Positions 1-9,091 of a stretch of 64,000 nt of DNA are shown one piece after another; positions within the stretch are counted from its first letter, which is position 1, and every line of letters starts with the position of its first letter. The notes beneath the pieces are model-generated. The model was not told where the DNA came from. It did not search any database and saw nothing but the letters and a program-made list of their open reading frames with translations. A program made the translations under genes and the position numbers. Origin of the DNA: an uncultured Lachnospiraceae bacterium (GTDB lineage Bacteria; Bacillota; Clostridia; Lachnospirales; Lachnospiraceae); assembly GCA_900317825.1 (NCBI GenBank), contig ONIH01000004.1:96089-160088 (forward strand), in the 5' to 3' direction.

Positions 1-1487
1 GCAAAACCACCCTCGGGCTTTTTTACCTTGAAGCAGTCACCGGTAAAACTGTTATGGGTTCTCGCAAGCGCAGCCTTTATATGTGTCGCGCTCATAAAGG
101 TCATAAAACGCTCCCTGTCGTCACTCGCCAGTCTCTGCTCTGCCATTTGTCTGAAAGTGTTCTTTACTCTGGTATATGTGTCTCCAGTCTTTTCCCCCGT
201 ATCCTCGCTCTCCACGACCTCCAGCTTATCGTCCTTTGGCGACCAGAGGTAGATATGGTTATATATCTGGTTTGCCTCACGAAGCAGGTCATTAAAGCGC
301 TTCATTCCTTTCTGTGACAGGTCATAGGTGATGTCATAGGCAGATACTGTAAAAAGACTGTGGCGATTTACCCGCTTTACCAGCGTCGTATATATACGAT
401 AATACCTGCCGTTATAGACAGCATTTATCATCTCTTCCTTATCGGACTTTTCCACCTTCTTTAAAAAATCAGAGAACCTGTGATAAAATCCGGTATTTTT
501 CAGTTCGAAGACGTCGTTTATGAACTCCTCTCCATCAGGAGCGCCCAGTGACTTCAGAACTTCACGCGAACCTTTGTTATTGAATAAGAGCTTCAGATTG
601 CCATCTACCGAATCGATAAGCGCCAGCGGCTTGTCAGCGAGAAAATCCACAGAGCCTGCTGCATCGTAGACCACTGCTTCATCCTCCGTCTCCGGGAAAA
701 GTCCGAAATCCATACAGTGCTGGACCAGCTTCTCATAAGGCATAGGAGCACCATAGTAGTACCCCTGAATTTTTTCACAGCCTATCTCCCGGAGGAAATC
801 TACCTGCTCCCTGGTCTCAGCACCCTCTGTCAGGGTATGGATGTCGAGGCTCTTTGCCATGCGGACTATAGATGATACTATATTTCTCCCTCTCTGGTTT
901 AAGCCACGAAGGAAAAGCATGTCTATTTTTATCTCATCGAAGCTGTAATCCTTCAGTACATTAAGTGTCGAATAGCCGCTTCCAAAATCGTCCATCCAGA
1001 TGTCATACCCATTATCATGGAACCGGGTGAACATATTCTGCAGCTTCTGAGGGTCAGAAATAAGAGTGCTCTCAGTTATCTCCACCTTGAAGAACTTTCT
1101 GTCGACTCCGTATTTTGCTACGGCCTTTTCGATTTCTTCATATGGATCCGTCTGCGAAAAGTCGACCCTGCTCAGGTTAAAAGATACCGGTATCTGAAGT
1201 TCTCCCCTTTCTCCTATCTCTTTCAAAAGTTTTGCCACATGGTCTATGACATAGAGGTCCACCTTCTGGATCTGATCAGTTTTTTCGAGAACAGGTATGA
1301 ATACTCCGGGAGAGATCATGCCATGCTCCGGATCCACCCATCTGGTCAGAGCCTCGCAGCTGGAGAGTTTTCCTGTAAGTGCCCTTACCACCGGCTGGAA
1401 GTATACCTTTATCCAGCCCTTTTCGAGTGCTTCATCGATATGGCCTGCTATAAACCCCTCTAATTCATTGTCTTCTGTATTTCCCAT
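1..1487 (-). CDS. EAL-domain c-di-GMP phosphodiesterase (3' end cut by window edge)
   Basis: Probably hydrolyses cyclic di-GMP. The protein opens directly with the EAL domain (about residues 15-250). All catalytic signatures are readable: CEALTRW at 44-50 (the EAL triad), NLSR at 104-107, ITES at 137-140, MDDFGSGYS at 165-173, IKID at 186-189, TEGAET at 220-225 and KIQG at 239-242, so an active enzyme is expected. After residue 260 comes a PAS-like sensory region that runs off the left edge, so the C-terminus is unknown and may hold another output domain. No membrane segment is visible in the 495 codons present. It starts 18 bases after the DUF2974 gene and is probably the last visible member of the long minus-strand train. 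The reading-frame start ATG at 1487 is the first possible one. Confidence 0.9.
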   Translation of the reverse strand, partial: MGNTEDNELEGFIAGHIDEALEKGWIKVYFQPVVRALTGKLSSCEALTRWVDPEHGMISPGVFIPVLEKTDQIQKVDLYVIDHVAKLLKEIGERGELQIPVSFNLSRVDFSQTDPYEEIEKAVAKYGVDRKFFKVEITESTLISDPQKLQNMFTRFHDNGYDIWMDDFGSGYSTLNVLKDYSFDEIKIDMLFLRGLNQRGRNIVSSIVRMAKSLDIHTLTEGAETREQVDFLREIGCEKIQGYYYGAPMPYEKLVQHCMDFGLFPETEDEAVVYDAAGSVDFLADKPLALIDSVDGNLKLLFNNKGSREVLKSLGAPDGEEFINDVFELKNTGFYHRFSDFLKKVEKSDKEEMINAVYNGRYYRIYTTLVKRVNRHSLFTVSAYDITYDLSQKGMKRFNDLLREANQIYNHIYLWSPKDDKLEVVESEDTGEKTGDTYTRVKNTFRQMAEQRLASDDRERFMTFMSATHIKAALARTHNSFTGDCFKVKKPEGGF

Positions 1488-1505
1488 AATAAAACCCTTG
1501 CCTTC

Positions 1506-2642
1506 TTACCAGGTGTTTGTTTTCTTTTCTACATCGAGGATAGCATCCTTAAGTGCCGAGCCTCCGCTCTTTGCCAGATCCTTCAGTATCGAAAGAAAAG
1601 TGGCTCTGTCGTCTGCCGGCAGTTTTCTTAAAGCATTCATCATCGCTATCGACGTCTTTATCTTATTCTTCCCAAGCTCACTGGCCTTCGTGACCCCTGC
1701 CTCTTTGAACAGGTCAAAAAGGATATTTATGAAGACCTTGCGCTTCTCCGGCGACTCATTTGATACCCACCGCCCGAGTGCGTCATTTAATACTACACTC
1801 TGGGTACTGTAACTGTCAGCTAAGACCATGTGATTTCTCATAACCTGCCAGCTGAACGGATCGTGCTGATAGGCTCCGCTTCCGTCACTTTTTACGATGA
1901 CAGGCTCTGCGTCGTCTGCCATCAGTCCTCCTATAAAAGAGAACTCCGGAGTGTACTTTATCATTTTTTCTCTGATGTCCTGGTATTCCTTCGTATTTAT
2001 GACTTCCTGGACAAAGCCCGGGCCATCGTTCGAATACACTTTATCTATCCTCTCCCTGACTGCCTTCCTGCAGAAGGCTGCCGCGAATACAGCGAAGTTC
2101 CCGCCCTTCGAATGTCCTCCGACATAGAGCTTCAGGTTCTCCGGCAGACAGTTTAAAGTTCTGTCGAGATAGTCGACTGCGACCTTCTGTCCGACAGTCA
2201 TGTCCTTATACGCGAACTGAAAATCCTCTTTCCAGCCTATCAGTGTATCATCTGTTCCCCGGTAAGCCACATACACCGAACCGTCTCCCGGCAGAATGGT
2301 TATAGCCGAAACCTGAAGCGTCACATCCTCACTTACTGAATTGATGTAATGCAGCATCTTCAGATGTTTGTATCTACGGCTTCCGGACATTTTTTCAAGG
2401 ATAAAAGGAGCGTCCGAGACAAAAGCTTCTCTCGACTTCACTTCTGCGTGCGTGTGCTTTCTCCAATATCTGGCATTCACCTCGCACACAGAAAGCAGCC
2501 TGTCCTTTTCGAGGCCTGGCACGACTCCATCGAAGTCTATATATGCCATTGTCGAAAAGACGAGATTATCCACTTCATTATATGGATCGACCGAGAAGGG
2601 GATGTCCGCCCTCCAGTCCAGGTAATCCATGATATTCGCCAT
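1506..2642 (-). CDS. DUF2974 (Mbeg1-like) alpha/beta-hydrolase
   Basis: A 378-residue cytoplasmic protein of the DUF2974/Mbeg1-like family, lipase-like hydrolases of unknown substrate. A nucleophile elbow GGHSKGG is present with the candidate catalytic Ser at residue 178, and AYRGTDDT (126-133) resembles the oxyanion/lid strand of class 3 lipases. There is no signal peptide. The gene lies 22 bases downstream of the yhaN-like gene and 18 upstream of the EAL gene, so it is probably co-transcribed with both. Family assignment rests on the opening MANIMDYLDWR, the elbow, and the overall length, all typical of Clostridia members. Substrate and role are unknown; a phospholipase or esterase is possible. 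Confidence 0.8.
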   Translation of the reverse strand: MANIMDYLDWRADIPFSVDPYNEVDNLVFSTMAYIDFDGVVPGLEKDRLLSVCEVNARYWRKHTHAEVKSREAFVSDAPFILEKMSGSRRYKHLKMLHYINSVSEDVTLQVSAITILPGDGSVYVAYRGTDDTLIGWKEDFQFAYKDMTVGQKVAVDYLDRTLNCLPENLKLYVGGHSKGGNFAVFAAAFCRKAVRERIDKVYSNDGPGFVQEVINTKEYQDIREKMIKYTPEFSFIGGLMADDAEPVIVKSDGSGAYQHDPFSWQVMRNHMVLADSYSTQSVVLNDALGRWVSNESPEKRKVFINILFDLFKEAGVTKASELGKNKIKTSIAMMNALRKLPADDRATFLSILKDLAKSGGSALKDAILDVEKKTNTW

Positions 2643-2664
2643 AGTGCCTCCCTTTTGTCCCTGT

Positions 2665-5349
2665 CTATTTCATCGACCGGCTGCTGTGACAGGTGAAGTA
2701 GATCACCTGGTATTTCTGGGAAAGTGTGTCCATCATCTTACGGGCGTCGGATATTTTTTCCGCATCAAAATTCACGAACGGATCATCGAGGATTATCATC
2801 GGCTGCTCCCTTCTGAACAGCACATCGATAAGCGCGGCTCTCGAACAGAACGAAGCCAGATCCTGATAGCCTGTCGACAGATAGTCGATCGACCTGGTCT
2901 TTCCGCCGCCGCTCTTTCCGGTCACCGAAACCGCCAGATTCATGTCCAGCTCAAAATCATCGGTAAGTATAGCCTCATCCGTATCCGGGTAAATGCTCTT
3001 CAGATAGTAGTTAAGCCTTTCCCTGAGCGGCCCCATGTAGACCTTCAGGAAATTTTCTTTTGCGAGGCTTAAGTACTTTTTAGTGTCTTCTAAGAGCTTT
3101 ACCTTCTTGTCATAGTCTGCTTTTCTGGCGCCGAGTTCCTTCAGATCCTCTCTCGCTTCTTCACATTCTAACAGCTCAGCCGACCTGGAATCAAGCTCTT
3201 TTGCATCATTTGCTATGTACTGCTTCTGCTTTGAGATTTCCTCATCCAGTTGCTTCTGCTCGTACTGCAGATCCTGAAGAGTCTTGCCGTTGCTCTCTAT
3301 GTCCTCTACATGCAGCGACTTCAGATCCTTTTTAAGCTCATCGACCTGACTCTGCGTCTGCGTGTAGAGAAGCGCATTCGCCCTGATCTCCCTGATGCAG
3401 GCGGCCAGATCCGCTATGTCGTTCTTCAGTGGAAAGCCCTTGAGCACTGACAGGATACCGCTAGTCTTTCCGTTTATCCCGGCGACCATTCTCTGGTATT
3501 CCTGCTCGTTCTTTTCGAACTCCTCGTATTCGTTGTACTTCTCTTCTATCTGCTTTAGCAGGTCGTCTACATTCGCATCCTCGTAGAGATTCACTCCGAA
3601 AATCTTCGCGTATCTGTCGAGTGAAGTGTAGAGTGCGAGCTGAAGTGAGGACAGGTCTTCCATCATTCCGGAAGTATCTTCATTATACTTCTTTTCTTCC
3701 TCGGAGAGTGTATCAAAACGATCTTTTTTTCGATGGATCTCGAGGATCGCTTGCTGCCTGTCTTCTGTCTCCACCGGATACTTCTTTATGAAGGAGCTGA
3801 CAGAATCGTCGAGAGTGTTATACTCGTCTCTTAATTTCCAGAGATCCTTTTCCGACTCTATCATCTCGCCTTCCGCCGAAGCCATATCCTTTTTCTTCTT
3901 CCGGCTCCGGTGGATGATCTGCGTCACGAAGAGCACAAAGAAAGCAATGCTGCCCGTAAAGCTGCCAAATCCGATGATCTGTGCCAGCGGTCCGTCACCT
4001 ACGAATCCTAAGAATACAAATCCGGCGACCAGGAACACAGCGGCGATGAGTCCGACGATGATCGTTCCGGACATGCCTTCTTCTATCTGGGTCAGCTGTC
4101 TGCTGCTCCTGACTGCGTCCTTGTGCTTCCGGTAAGTGTCGTTTAAGCCCTTCATCCTTCCGGACAGCTCGTTCAGCCTGCTTATGTCCGCCAGCTCCTG
4201 CTGCATCTGGTCATCGGAAGGTTCACCCTCTTTAAAAAATTCTCTGAGTCCGGCAAGCTGCGCCCTCTCGTCTTCCGACATCTGCACATGCTCGCCCTTC
4301 ATTCTTATCGACTTGATGTCGGCGGCCTTTTTCTTCCAGTCGTCGATATCAGCTCTCTCTATCGTATTATCTGAAAACAGCTTCTTTAAAAAATCCTGTT
4401 CATCGGTGTCGGGGATTTTTTCACGGAGAAGGTCCCTGCGGCTCTTCGCAAGCTCAAGGTCACGCTCTCTGTTCTCTAAGTCATCTATCTCTTCATCGCT
4501 CGGCAGTCCGCCCGCGAAAAAATCATCGAGACCTTTAAGAGTTTCCTCCTGCCTGTTCAGTGAATCCTGCTTTGCCTGGTAGGCTCCTACCGATTTCTCG
4601 CTTCTCGCTATAGAGGTCAATGAATCCGCCAGCTGACTTTTTCTGAACTCGAGCTTTCGGAGTTCTGCCCTCTTCTCCAGAAGCATCTGCGACTTCGCGT
4701 CATAGGCTTTCTGAAGGGTAGCTATCTGGTCTGACTTTTCCTTCTGGCTCTTTATCTCGTCGGATATTACTTTTATTTTTCCGGGATTGATCTTGCTCGT
4801 GGCAGTGTAGACTTTTCTCGCCTCATCTATGGCTTTGACTGCAGCATCGAACTGGTTCATATCATCCTGGACCGCGCCAAGTCCTCCGAGCTTTGCGTTG
4901 AGCCTGCTCGTGATCTCGGTCTCCAGTGAGCCCTGAGGCACAAATATACTCTTTTCGAAGGACTCCCTGTCTACCTCGAAGATCTCCTCGCCTATATTCT
5001 CAGAAAAATCCTCAGTCGGCAGATTAGTCTGCGTATCGTATATCGCAAACTCGTCTTCCTTGTCACTGTGGCCGAAGCGCCTCTCGATACGGTATTTTTT
5101 CTCGCCCATAGAAAAGTCGAGAGTACCGCCATAGGCTGCCGTTCCCCACGGTCTGTAGTGCTCCCTTTCGGTCAGTCCCGACCTTCTCGGAGCGTATTCC
5201 ATCCCATAGAACATCGCCTTTATGAATACCGCAAAAGTGGTCTTTCCCCAGCCGTTATCCTCGAGAACCTCGTTTAGTCCCGGACCGAAGGTAAAGGTCT
5301 GGTCTATGAGTCTGCCAAATCCGGCTATGTAGCATTTCTCAAGTATCAT
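2665..5349 (-). CDS. YhaN-like SMC/SbcC-type AAA ATPase with central membrane hairpin
   Basis: An 894-residue ABC/SMC-type ATPase. The Walker A region is at 31-38 (DNGWGKTT) inside the AAA_23/YhaN N-terminal domain; the Walker B ILDDPFVNFD is at about 853-862, followed by a C-terminal half typical of SbcC/Rad50 ATPases. Between them lie long charged coiled-coil segments interrupted at about 410-470 by two hydrophobic stretches that would form a membrane hairpin, a feature known from Bacillus YhaN-type proteins. It overlaps the metallophosphoesterase gene upstream by 4 bases, so the two are translated together and probably form an SbcCD-like complex in DNA processing or repair at the membrane. 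SbcC itself would be longer and lack the hairpin, so YhaN is preferred. Confidence 0.85.
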   Translation of the reverse strand: MILEKCYIAGFGRLIDQTFTFGPGLNEVLEDNGWGKTTFAVFIKAMFYGMEYAPRRSGLTEREHYRPWGTAAYGGTLDFSMGEKKYRIERRFGHSDKEDEFAIYDTQTNLPTEDFSENIGEEIFEVDRESFEKSIFVPQGSLETEITSRLNAKLGGLGAVQDDMNQFDAAVKAIDEARKVYTATSKINPGKIKVISDEIKSQKEKSDQIATLQKAYDAKSQMLLEKRAELRKLEFRKSQLADSLTSIARSEKSVGAYQAKQDSLNRQEETLKGLDDFFAGGLPSDEEIDDLENRERDLELAKSRRDLLREKIPDTDEQDFLKKLFSDNTIERADIDDWKKKAADIKSIRMKGEHVQMSEDERAQLAGLREFFKEGEPSDDQMQQELADISRLNELSGRMKGLNDTYRKHKDAVRSSRQLTQIEEGMSGTIIVGLIAAVFLVAGFVFLGFVGDGPLAQIIGFGSFTGSIAFFVLFVTQIIHRSRKKKKDMASAEGEMIESEKDLWKLRDEYNTLDDSVSSFIKKYPVETEDRQQAILEIHRKKDRFDTLSEEEKKYNEDTSGMMEDLSSLQLALYTSLDRYAKIFGVNLYEDANVDDLLKQIEEKYNEYEEFEKNEQEYQRMVAGINGKTSGILSVLKGFPLKNDIADLAACIREIRANALLYTQTQSQVDELKKDLKSLHVEDIESNGKTLQDLQYEQKQLDEEISKQKQYIANDAKELDSRSAELLECEEAREDLKELGARKADYDKKVKLLEDTKKYLSLAKENFLKVYMGPLRERLNYYLKSIYPDTDEAILTDDFELDMNLAVSVTGKSGGGKTRSIDYLSTGYQDLASFCSRAALIDVLFRREQPMIILDDPFVNFDAEKISDARKMMDTLSQKYQVIYFTCHSSRSMK

Positions 5350-6440
5350 TCGATCAGACTTCCCTCCATGATAGCGCGGATCCCGGTCTCGATGATCTTC
5401 GCCTTCTCTTCCTCGTCCATATCCAGACCCTGCACTGTGCGCACGAAAGTACCCTTTAGTGACCTGTCATGCGCAAAGGTCTCGTAGTTTATCTTCGTCT
5501 TTGTATCGTCTCTGACCTCGTAGTAGAAAAATCCCCTGTCGGTCTTATCCCTTATCCAGTCACAGTCCAGCTCCAGGTCCATATTTTTACGGCCTGTCAG
5601 AACTACGCACACCAGGTCTTTTTCCGGTGCATGACTTAAAGGGTCTTTAACTTTTGTAATGATACTGTCCAGGTCGTCTTCTGGCTCTACTTCGACTTTT
5701 ATCTCGTGGAGTTCTCTCCTCGCCAGCGAGATGAACTGGTGTCCGTGGACTCCGTCTTTATCTATGTCAAGGATCACGAATCCCTTTTTCCCACACTCGT
5801 CGAAACCTCTCCCTTCAAGGCATCCCGGATAGCAGAGGATTCCTCTCTCGTCGAGCCTCTCCCATCTGTAGCTGTGCAGATGGCCGAGAGCCAGGTAGTC
5901 AATATATCTGCCGCGCATTTTTGGCAGGTCGATAATGTATGAATTATCGTGTGTCGGGTACTCACTGTCCATGCCATGAAGCATTACGATATTCACCTTC
6001 GACTGATCCAGGACGAGCTCGCTCATGACATCTGTCGTCGACTTCGCGTCGAGCTCACGTCCGGTGATCACTATATTCTGATCGGGGATCTGATATGAGC
6101 TCCACTTCTCCTTCGTGAACAGGTGCAGGTTCTTCGGGATCTCTTCCATCTCATCGAGGAAATCAGTGATATCGTGGTTTCCCCTCAGATAGTAAAAATC
6201 CATGTCCGTATGGCTGATGATCTCCTGCTTTACCTTATCCTTTACGGACTTTCTGATATGCCTCTTGTCAAAAAGGTCACCTGCGATAAGCACTGCCTTC
6301 ACTTCATGCTCGGCTGCGTAGTCGAGACTGTCGTGAAAGGTAAGAAGCATTTCCTCACGTCTCTTGGCAGCCTGCTCAGGAGTAAGCCTGCTCTCCATTT
6401 TTGAATCCAGATGAATATCTGCACAGTGCATTATCTTCAT
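5346..6440 (-). CDS. YhaO/SbcD-like metallophosphoesterase (DNA exonuclease subunit)
   Basis: A calcineurin-like two-metal phosphoesterase of 364 residues. The metal motifs are clear: CADIHLDS (Asp8, His10), GDLFD (54-58), RGNHD (86-90), MLHGMD and LGHLHSY further on. The C-terminal third matches the capping region of SbcD/YhaO-type nucleases. Overlap of 4 bases with the yhaN-like gene downstream and 4 bases with the GTPase-NYN gene upstream indicates tight coupling. The expected role is the nuclease half of a Mre11-Rad50-like complex. Start ATG at 6440 places the first metal motif at the usual distance. YhaO is preferred to SbcD because of the partner type. Confidence 0.87.
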   Translation of the reverse strand: MKIMHCADIHLDSKMESRLTPEQAAKRREEMLLTFHDSLDYAAEHEVKAVLIAGDLFDKRHIRKSVKDKVKQEIISHTDMDFYYLRGNHDITDFLDEMEEIPKNLHLFTKEKWSSYQIPDQNIVITGRELDAKSTTDVMSELVLDQSKVNIVMLHGMDSEYPTHDNSYIIDLPKMRGRYIDYLALGHLHSYRWERLDERGILCYPGCLEGRGFDECGKKGFVILDIDKDGVHGHQFISLARRELHEIKVEVEPEDDLDSIITKVKDPLSHAPEKDLVCVVLTGRKNMDLELDCDWIRDKTDRGFFYYEVRDDTKTKINYETFAHDRSLKGTFVRTVQGLDMDEEEKAKIIETGIRAIMEGSLIE

Positions 6441-9091
6441 AGATGCGCGTTCCTTAATTCCTGTAAAAATTCTTTCGCCGTAACTCTGATGGCTCCGTTT
6501 CCAATGGCAATGGTCTGCTCAGCATTATCACTTGTGACTACCCTGACAGAATCCCTGTCCCTGTGGTCGTGGGTAAACTTCTCTATGTAGGCGTCAGCGG
6601 TCTGGTCCTGTTTCGTGTAGACCACAGTTACTTTGCCTGACTTCGACTCTCTTCCGGCATTTCCCTTTCGGTTATATGCGTCGAATACGACTATAGTCTC
6701 TGCCCCGTCAAAGCCCTGGTAATTCTCGACTTCGTCTACGAGTTTTGTCCGGGCTGAGTCCATATTTTCATGGAAGAGCTGTGAGAGCTCATGCGAAGCG
6801 TGGATCACATTATACCCGTCTACTATCATAAAACGGCGTTTTTTATTCTCGTTGCGCCTTTTTTCCGCCAGTCCTGGATGAGCATTGATATAGTCCTCTT
6901 TTGCGGACCGGATATTCTCATCGCGGTCATAGTCACGTTCGCCTGTGCCGTCGTTAAACATCGGTCTTTTTATCTCACCGAACTCCCTGATAAAAATCTC
7001 CTCGAGTTCCGGACTCATGCCGCTGTATCCCTGGTACGAGCTCTTCTTTGCACCGTGGCTTTCCATGGCTCCGCCACCCGCAAGACTTTCCTCATGCTGC
7101 TCATACTCTTCTTCTACTGACTCGGCGGCTTCATGTATCACCTGGGCCATACGGTCCCAGTCAACACGCTTGTCGCCTTTTAGCACCGGCTCGCTCCTCG
7201 CCATCGAATCCACGAGATACCACGGAGTATTCGTCCCGACTCCATGGAAACAGAAAACCGACGAAGGCAGATTCCTCGAATCCATCTCCGGGTCGTAGAA
7301 TGACTCAGCTATGATCTCATCTGCGTTATGGCAAGGCCTGTAGCCGGCATTTGAGATCCCTATGTCCTGAGTTCCGCTAGTGTATTCACTGAGCCTTTTC
7401 GAATACTCTATAAATGAGCTGACCGGAACTTCTCCGACAAGCTCTGTCGTCTCACCGATCGCCTGCGGAGTTTCTGTGGTTCCGCCCATCTGCATCAGGT
7501 CGTTCATTGCTCTTCCGACAGCGTCGTTTCTGATGCGGAGAGTGACCTTGTACCACGGCTCCAGAAGTTCGCTCGAAGCCTTCATAAGTCCCTGCCTTAC
7601 GGCGCGTATCGTGGCCTTGCGGAAATCTCCACCCATCGTGTGCTTGTTCGAAGCCTGTCCGCCAACCAGAGTGATCTTCACATCGGTAAGCGGATTTCCC
7701 GTCAGGACTCCTTTGTGCCTGTAGCCATTCAGCGTCGAGAGTATCTGCTGCTGGTAGTTTTTATCCAGGATGTCTGTCGGACACTCGCTCTCGACTTCTA
7801 TGCCACTTCCCGGCTCGCCAGGTTCCAGCAGGAGCCTGACTTCCGCGTAGTGTCTCAGCGGCTCAAAATGTCCTATTCCCTCGGCAGCTTCGGTGATAGT
7901 CTCCTTGTACATGATCCGTCCGGCATCAAAAGTCACGACATAGCCGAACCTGTCTTTGACAGCTTCTACGACTACCTCCTGCTGCACCTGTCCCATCATT
8001 TTGATGTGGACTTCCCTGGTCTCCTCCTGCCAGCTGACGCTTAAAGAAGGGTCTTCCTCCCCGAACACTTTCATATCATCGTAGAGCATCTGTGGACTCA
8101 CGTCTGACGGTGGCACTACTCTGTATGAAATGACAGGCTCAAGTACCGGCTGTCTCGCAAAGTCACAGGCGCCCAGCGCATCTCCGGCATTCACGTGGTC
8201 CAGCCCTTCGACTGCAGCCACATCTCCTGCTTCTATCTGAGTGACACTCTCCTGCTTGTCTCCATTTAAAAATCTGATCCGGGTGACCTTATCGTCTCCG
8301 ATATTCTCCCGGACCGAGAGCTTCCCGCCCGTCATCTTCAGATGTACGAGCCTCGTGTTTCCACTCCTCGTGACCTTGTAGCAGTAGGCTCCGAATTCTT
8401 CGGTCGTCTCTTTTGCTGTCGCGAGATCAGTGACAAGCTCCATCAGCTCGTCTACACCCTGATCCTTCAGGGCGCTTCCGTACAGCACCGGGAAAAACTC
8501 CCGCTTGGAAAATGCCTTTCTGACACCGCCTTCCGGCATCTGATTTTTTTCGGTATAAAGAGAAAAGAGTTCGTCATCACAGAAGGCGAGCTCTTCTTCT
8601 ATCTGAGTTTTTTCCTGTGAAAAATCGATCAGATTTTCCGACAGTTCTCCCTTTAGTTTTTCAAAAAGAGTCTCCCTGCTCTCCCGGGCTATATCCATTT
8701 TGTTCACAAAAATGAAAGCCGGTATATTGTAGTATCTGAGGAGTTTCCAGAGTGTCCTTGTGTGGTTTTCGACACCTGAGATTCCGCTAATGACCAGAAC
8801 TGCAGCGTCTAATACCGGAAGGACTCTCTCCATCTCTGCCCCGAAATCCACATGCCCCGGAGTGTCTATAAACTGAAGCAGGACACCGTTCCTCTCGAGC
8901 CTTGCTTCTCTCGAGTAGATGGTTATTCCTCTCCGCTTCTCGACTGCGTCTGTATCCAGAGCAGTATTTTTGTCATCTACTTTTCCGAGCTTCCTGATGA
9001 CTTTCGCGTTAAAGAGCATTGCCTCACTGAGCGTAGTCTTTCCTGCATCTGCGTGCGCTACTATTCCGAGGGTCAGTTTCTTAATTTTCAT
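6437..9091 (-). CDS. TetM-like ribosomal GTPase fused to a Rae1/YacP-type NYN endonuclease
   Basis: An 884-residue two-part protein. Residues 1 to about 660 are an EF-G-like translational GTPase of the TetM/TetO family: AHADAGKTT (12-20), RGIT (54-57), DTPGH (76-80), NKMD (130-133), then domains II-V. A charged linker (about 680-750) with the conserved-looking segment SPELEEIFIREFGEIKRPMF follows. Residues 752-884 are a NYN/PIN-fold domain of the YacP (DUF901) type with the acidic residues VDGYN (Asp758), VFDAYN (Asp804), TADAYIE (Asp833) and TSDN (Asp855). YacP is Rae1 in Bacillus, an endonuclease acting in the ribosomal A site. By inference the GTPase positions the nuclease on ribosomes. 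It overlaps the amylase gene by 11 bases and yhaO by 4. The TetM resemblance alone does not prove tetracycline resistance. Confidence 0.88.
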   Translation of the reverse strand: MKIKKLTLGIVAHADAGKTTLSEAMLFNAKVIRKLGKVDDKNTALDTDAVEKRRGITIYSREARLERNGVLLQFIDTPGHVDFGAEMERVLPVLDAAVLVISGISGVENHTRTLWKLLRYYNIPAFIFVNKMDIARESRETLFEKLKGELSENLIDFSQEKTQIEEELAFCDDELFSLYTEKNQMPEGGVRKAFSKREFFPVLYGSALKDQGVDELMELVTDLATAKETTEEFGAYCYKVTRSGNTRLVHLKMTGGKLSVRENIGDDKVTRIRFLNGDKQESVTQIEAGDVAAVEGLDHVNAGDALGACDFARQPVLEPVISYRVVPPSDVSPQMLYDDMKVFGEEDPSLSVSWQEETREVHIKMMGQVQQEVVVEAVKDRFGYVVTFDAGRIMYKETITEAAEGIGHFEPLRHYAEVRLLLEPGEPGSGIEVESECPTDILDKNYQQQILSTLNGYRHKGVLTGNPLTDVKITLVGGQASNKHTMGGDFRKATIRAVRQGLMKASSELLEPWYKVTLRIRNDAVGRAMNDLMQMGGTTETPQAIGETTELVGEVPVSSFIEYSKRLSEYTSGTQDIGISNAGYRPCHNADEIIAESFYDPEMDSRNLPSSVFCFHGVGTNTPWYLVDSMARSEPVLKGDKRVDWDRMAQVIHEAAESVEEEYEQHEESLAGGGAMESHGAKKSSYQGYSGMSPELEEIFIREFGEIKRPMFNDGTGERDYDRDENIRSAKEDYINAHPGLAEKRRNENKKRRFMIVDGYNVIHASHELSQLFHENMDSARTKLVDEVENYQGFDGAETIVVFDAYNRKGNAGRESKSGKVTVVYTKQDQTADAYIEKFTHDHRDRDSVRVVTSDNAEQTIAIGNGAIRVTAKEFLQELRNAHL

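Noticed and set aside
4136-4582. 148-codon plus-strand frame opposite the yhaN-like gene
   Set aside because: Shadow of the coiled-coil coding region; low-complexity Ser-rich translation.
6437-9091. Calling the GTPase-NYN protein a tetracycline resistance determinant
   Set aside because: It is TetM-like, but it sits in a housekeeping gene train, has core base composition and a nuclease domain, and no mobile element is near.
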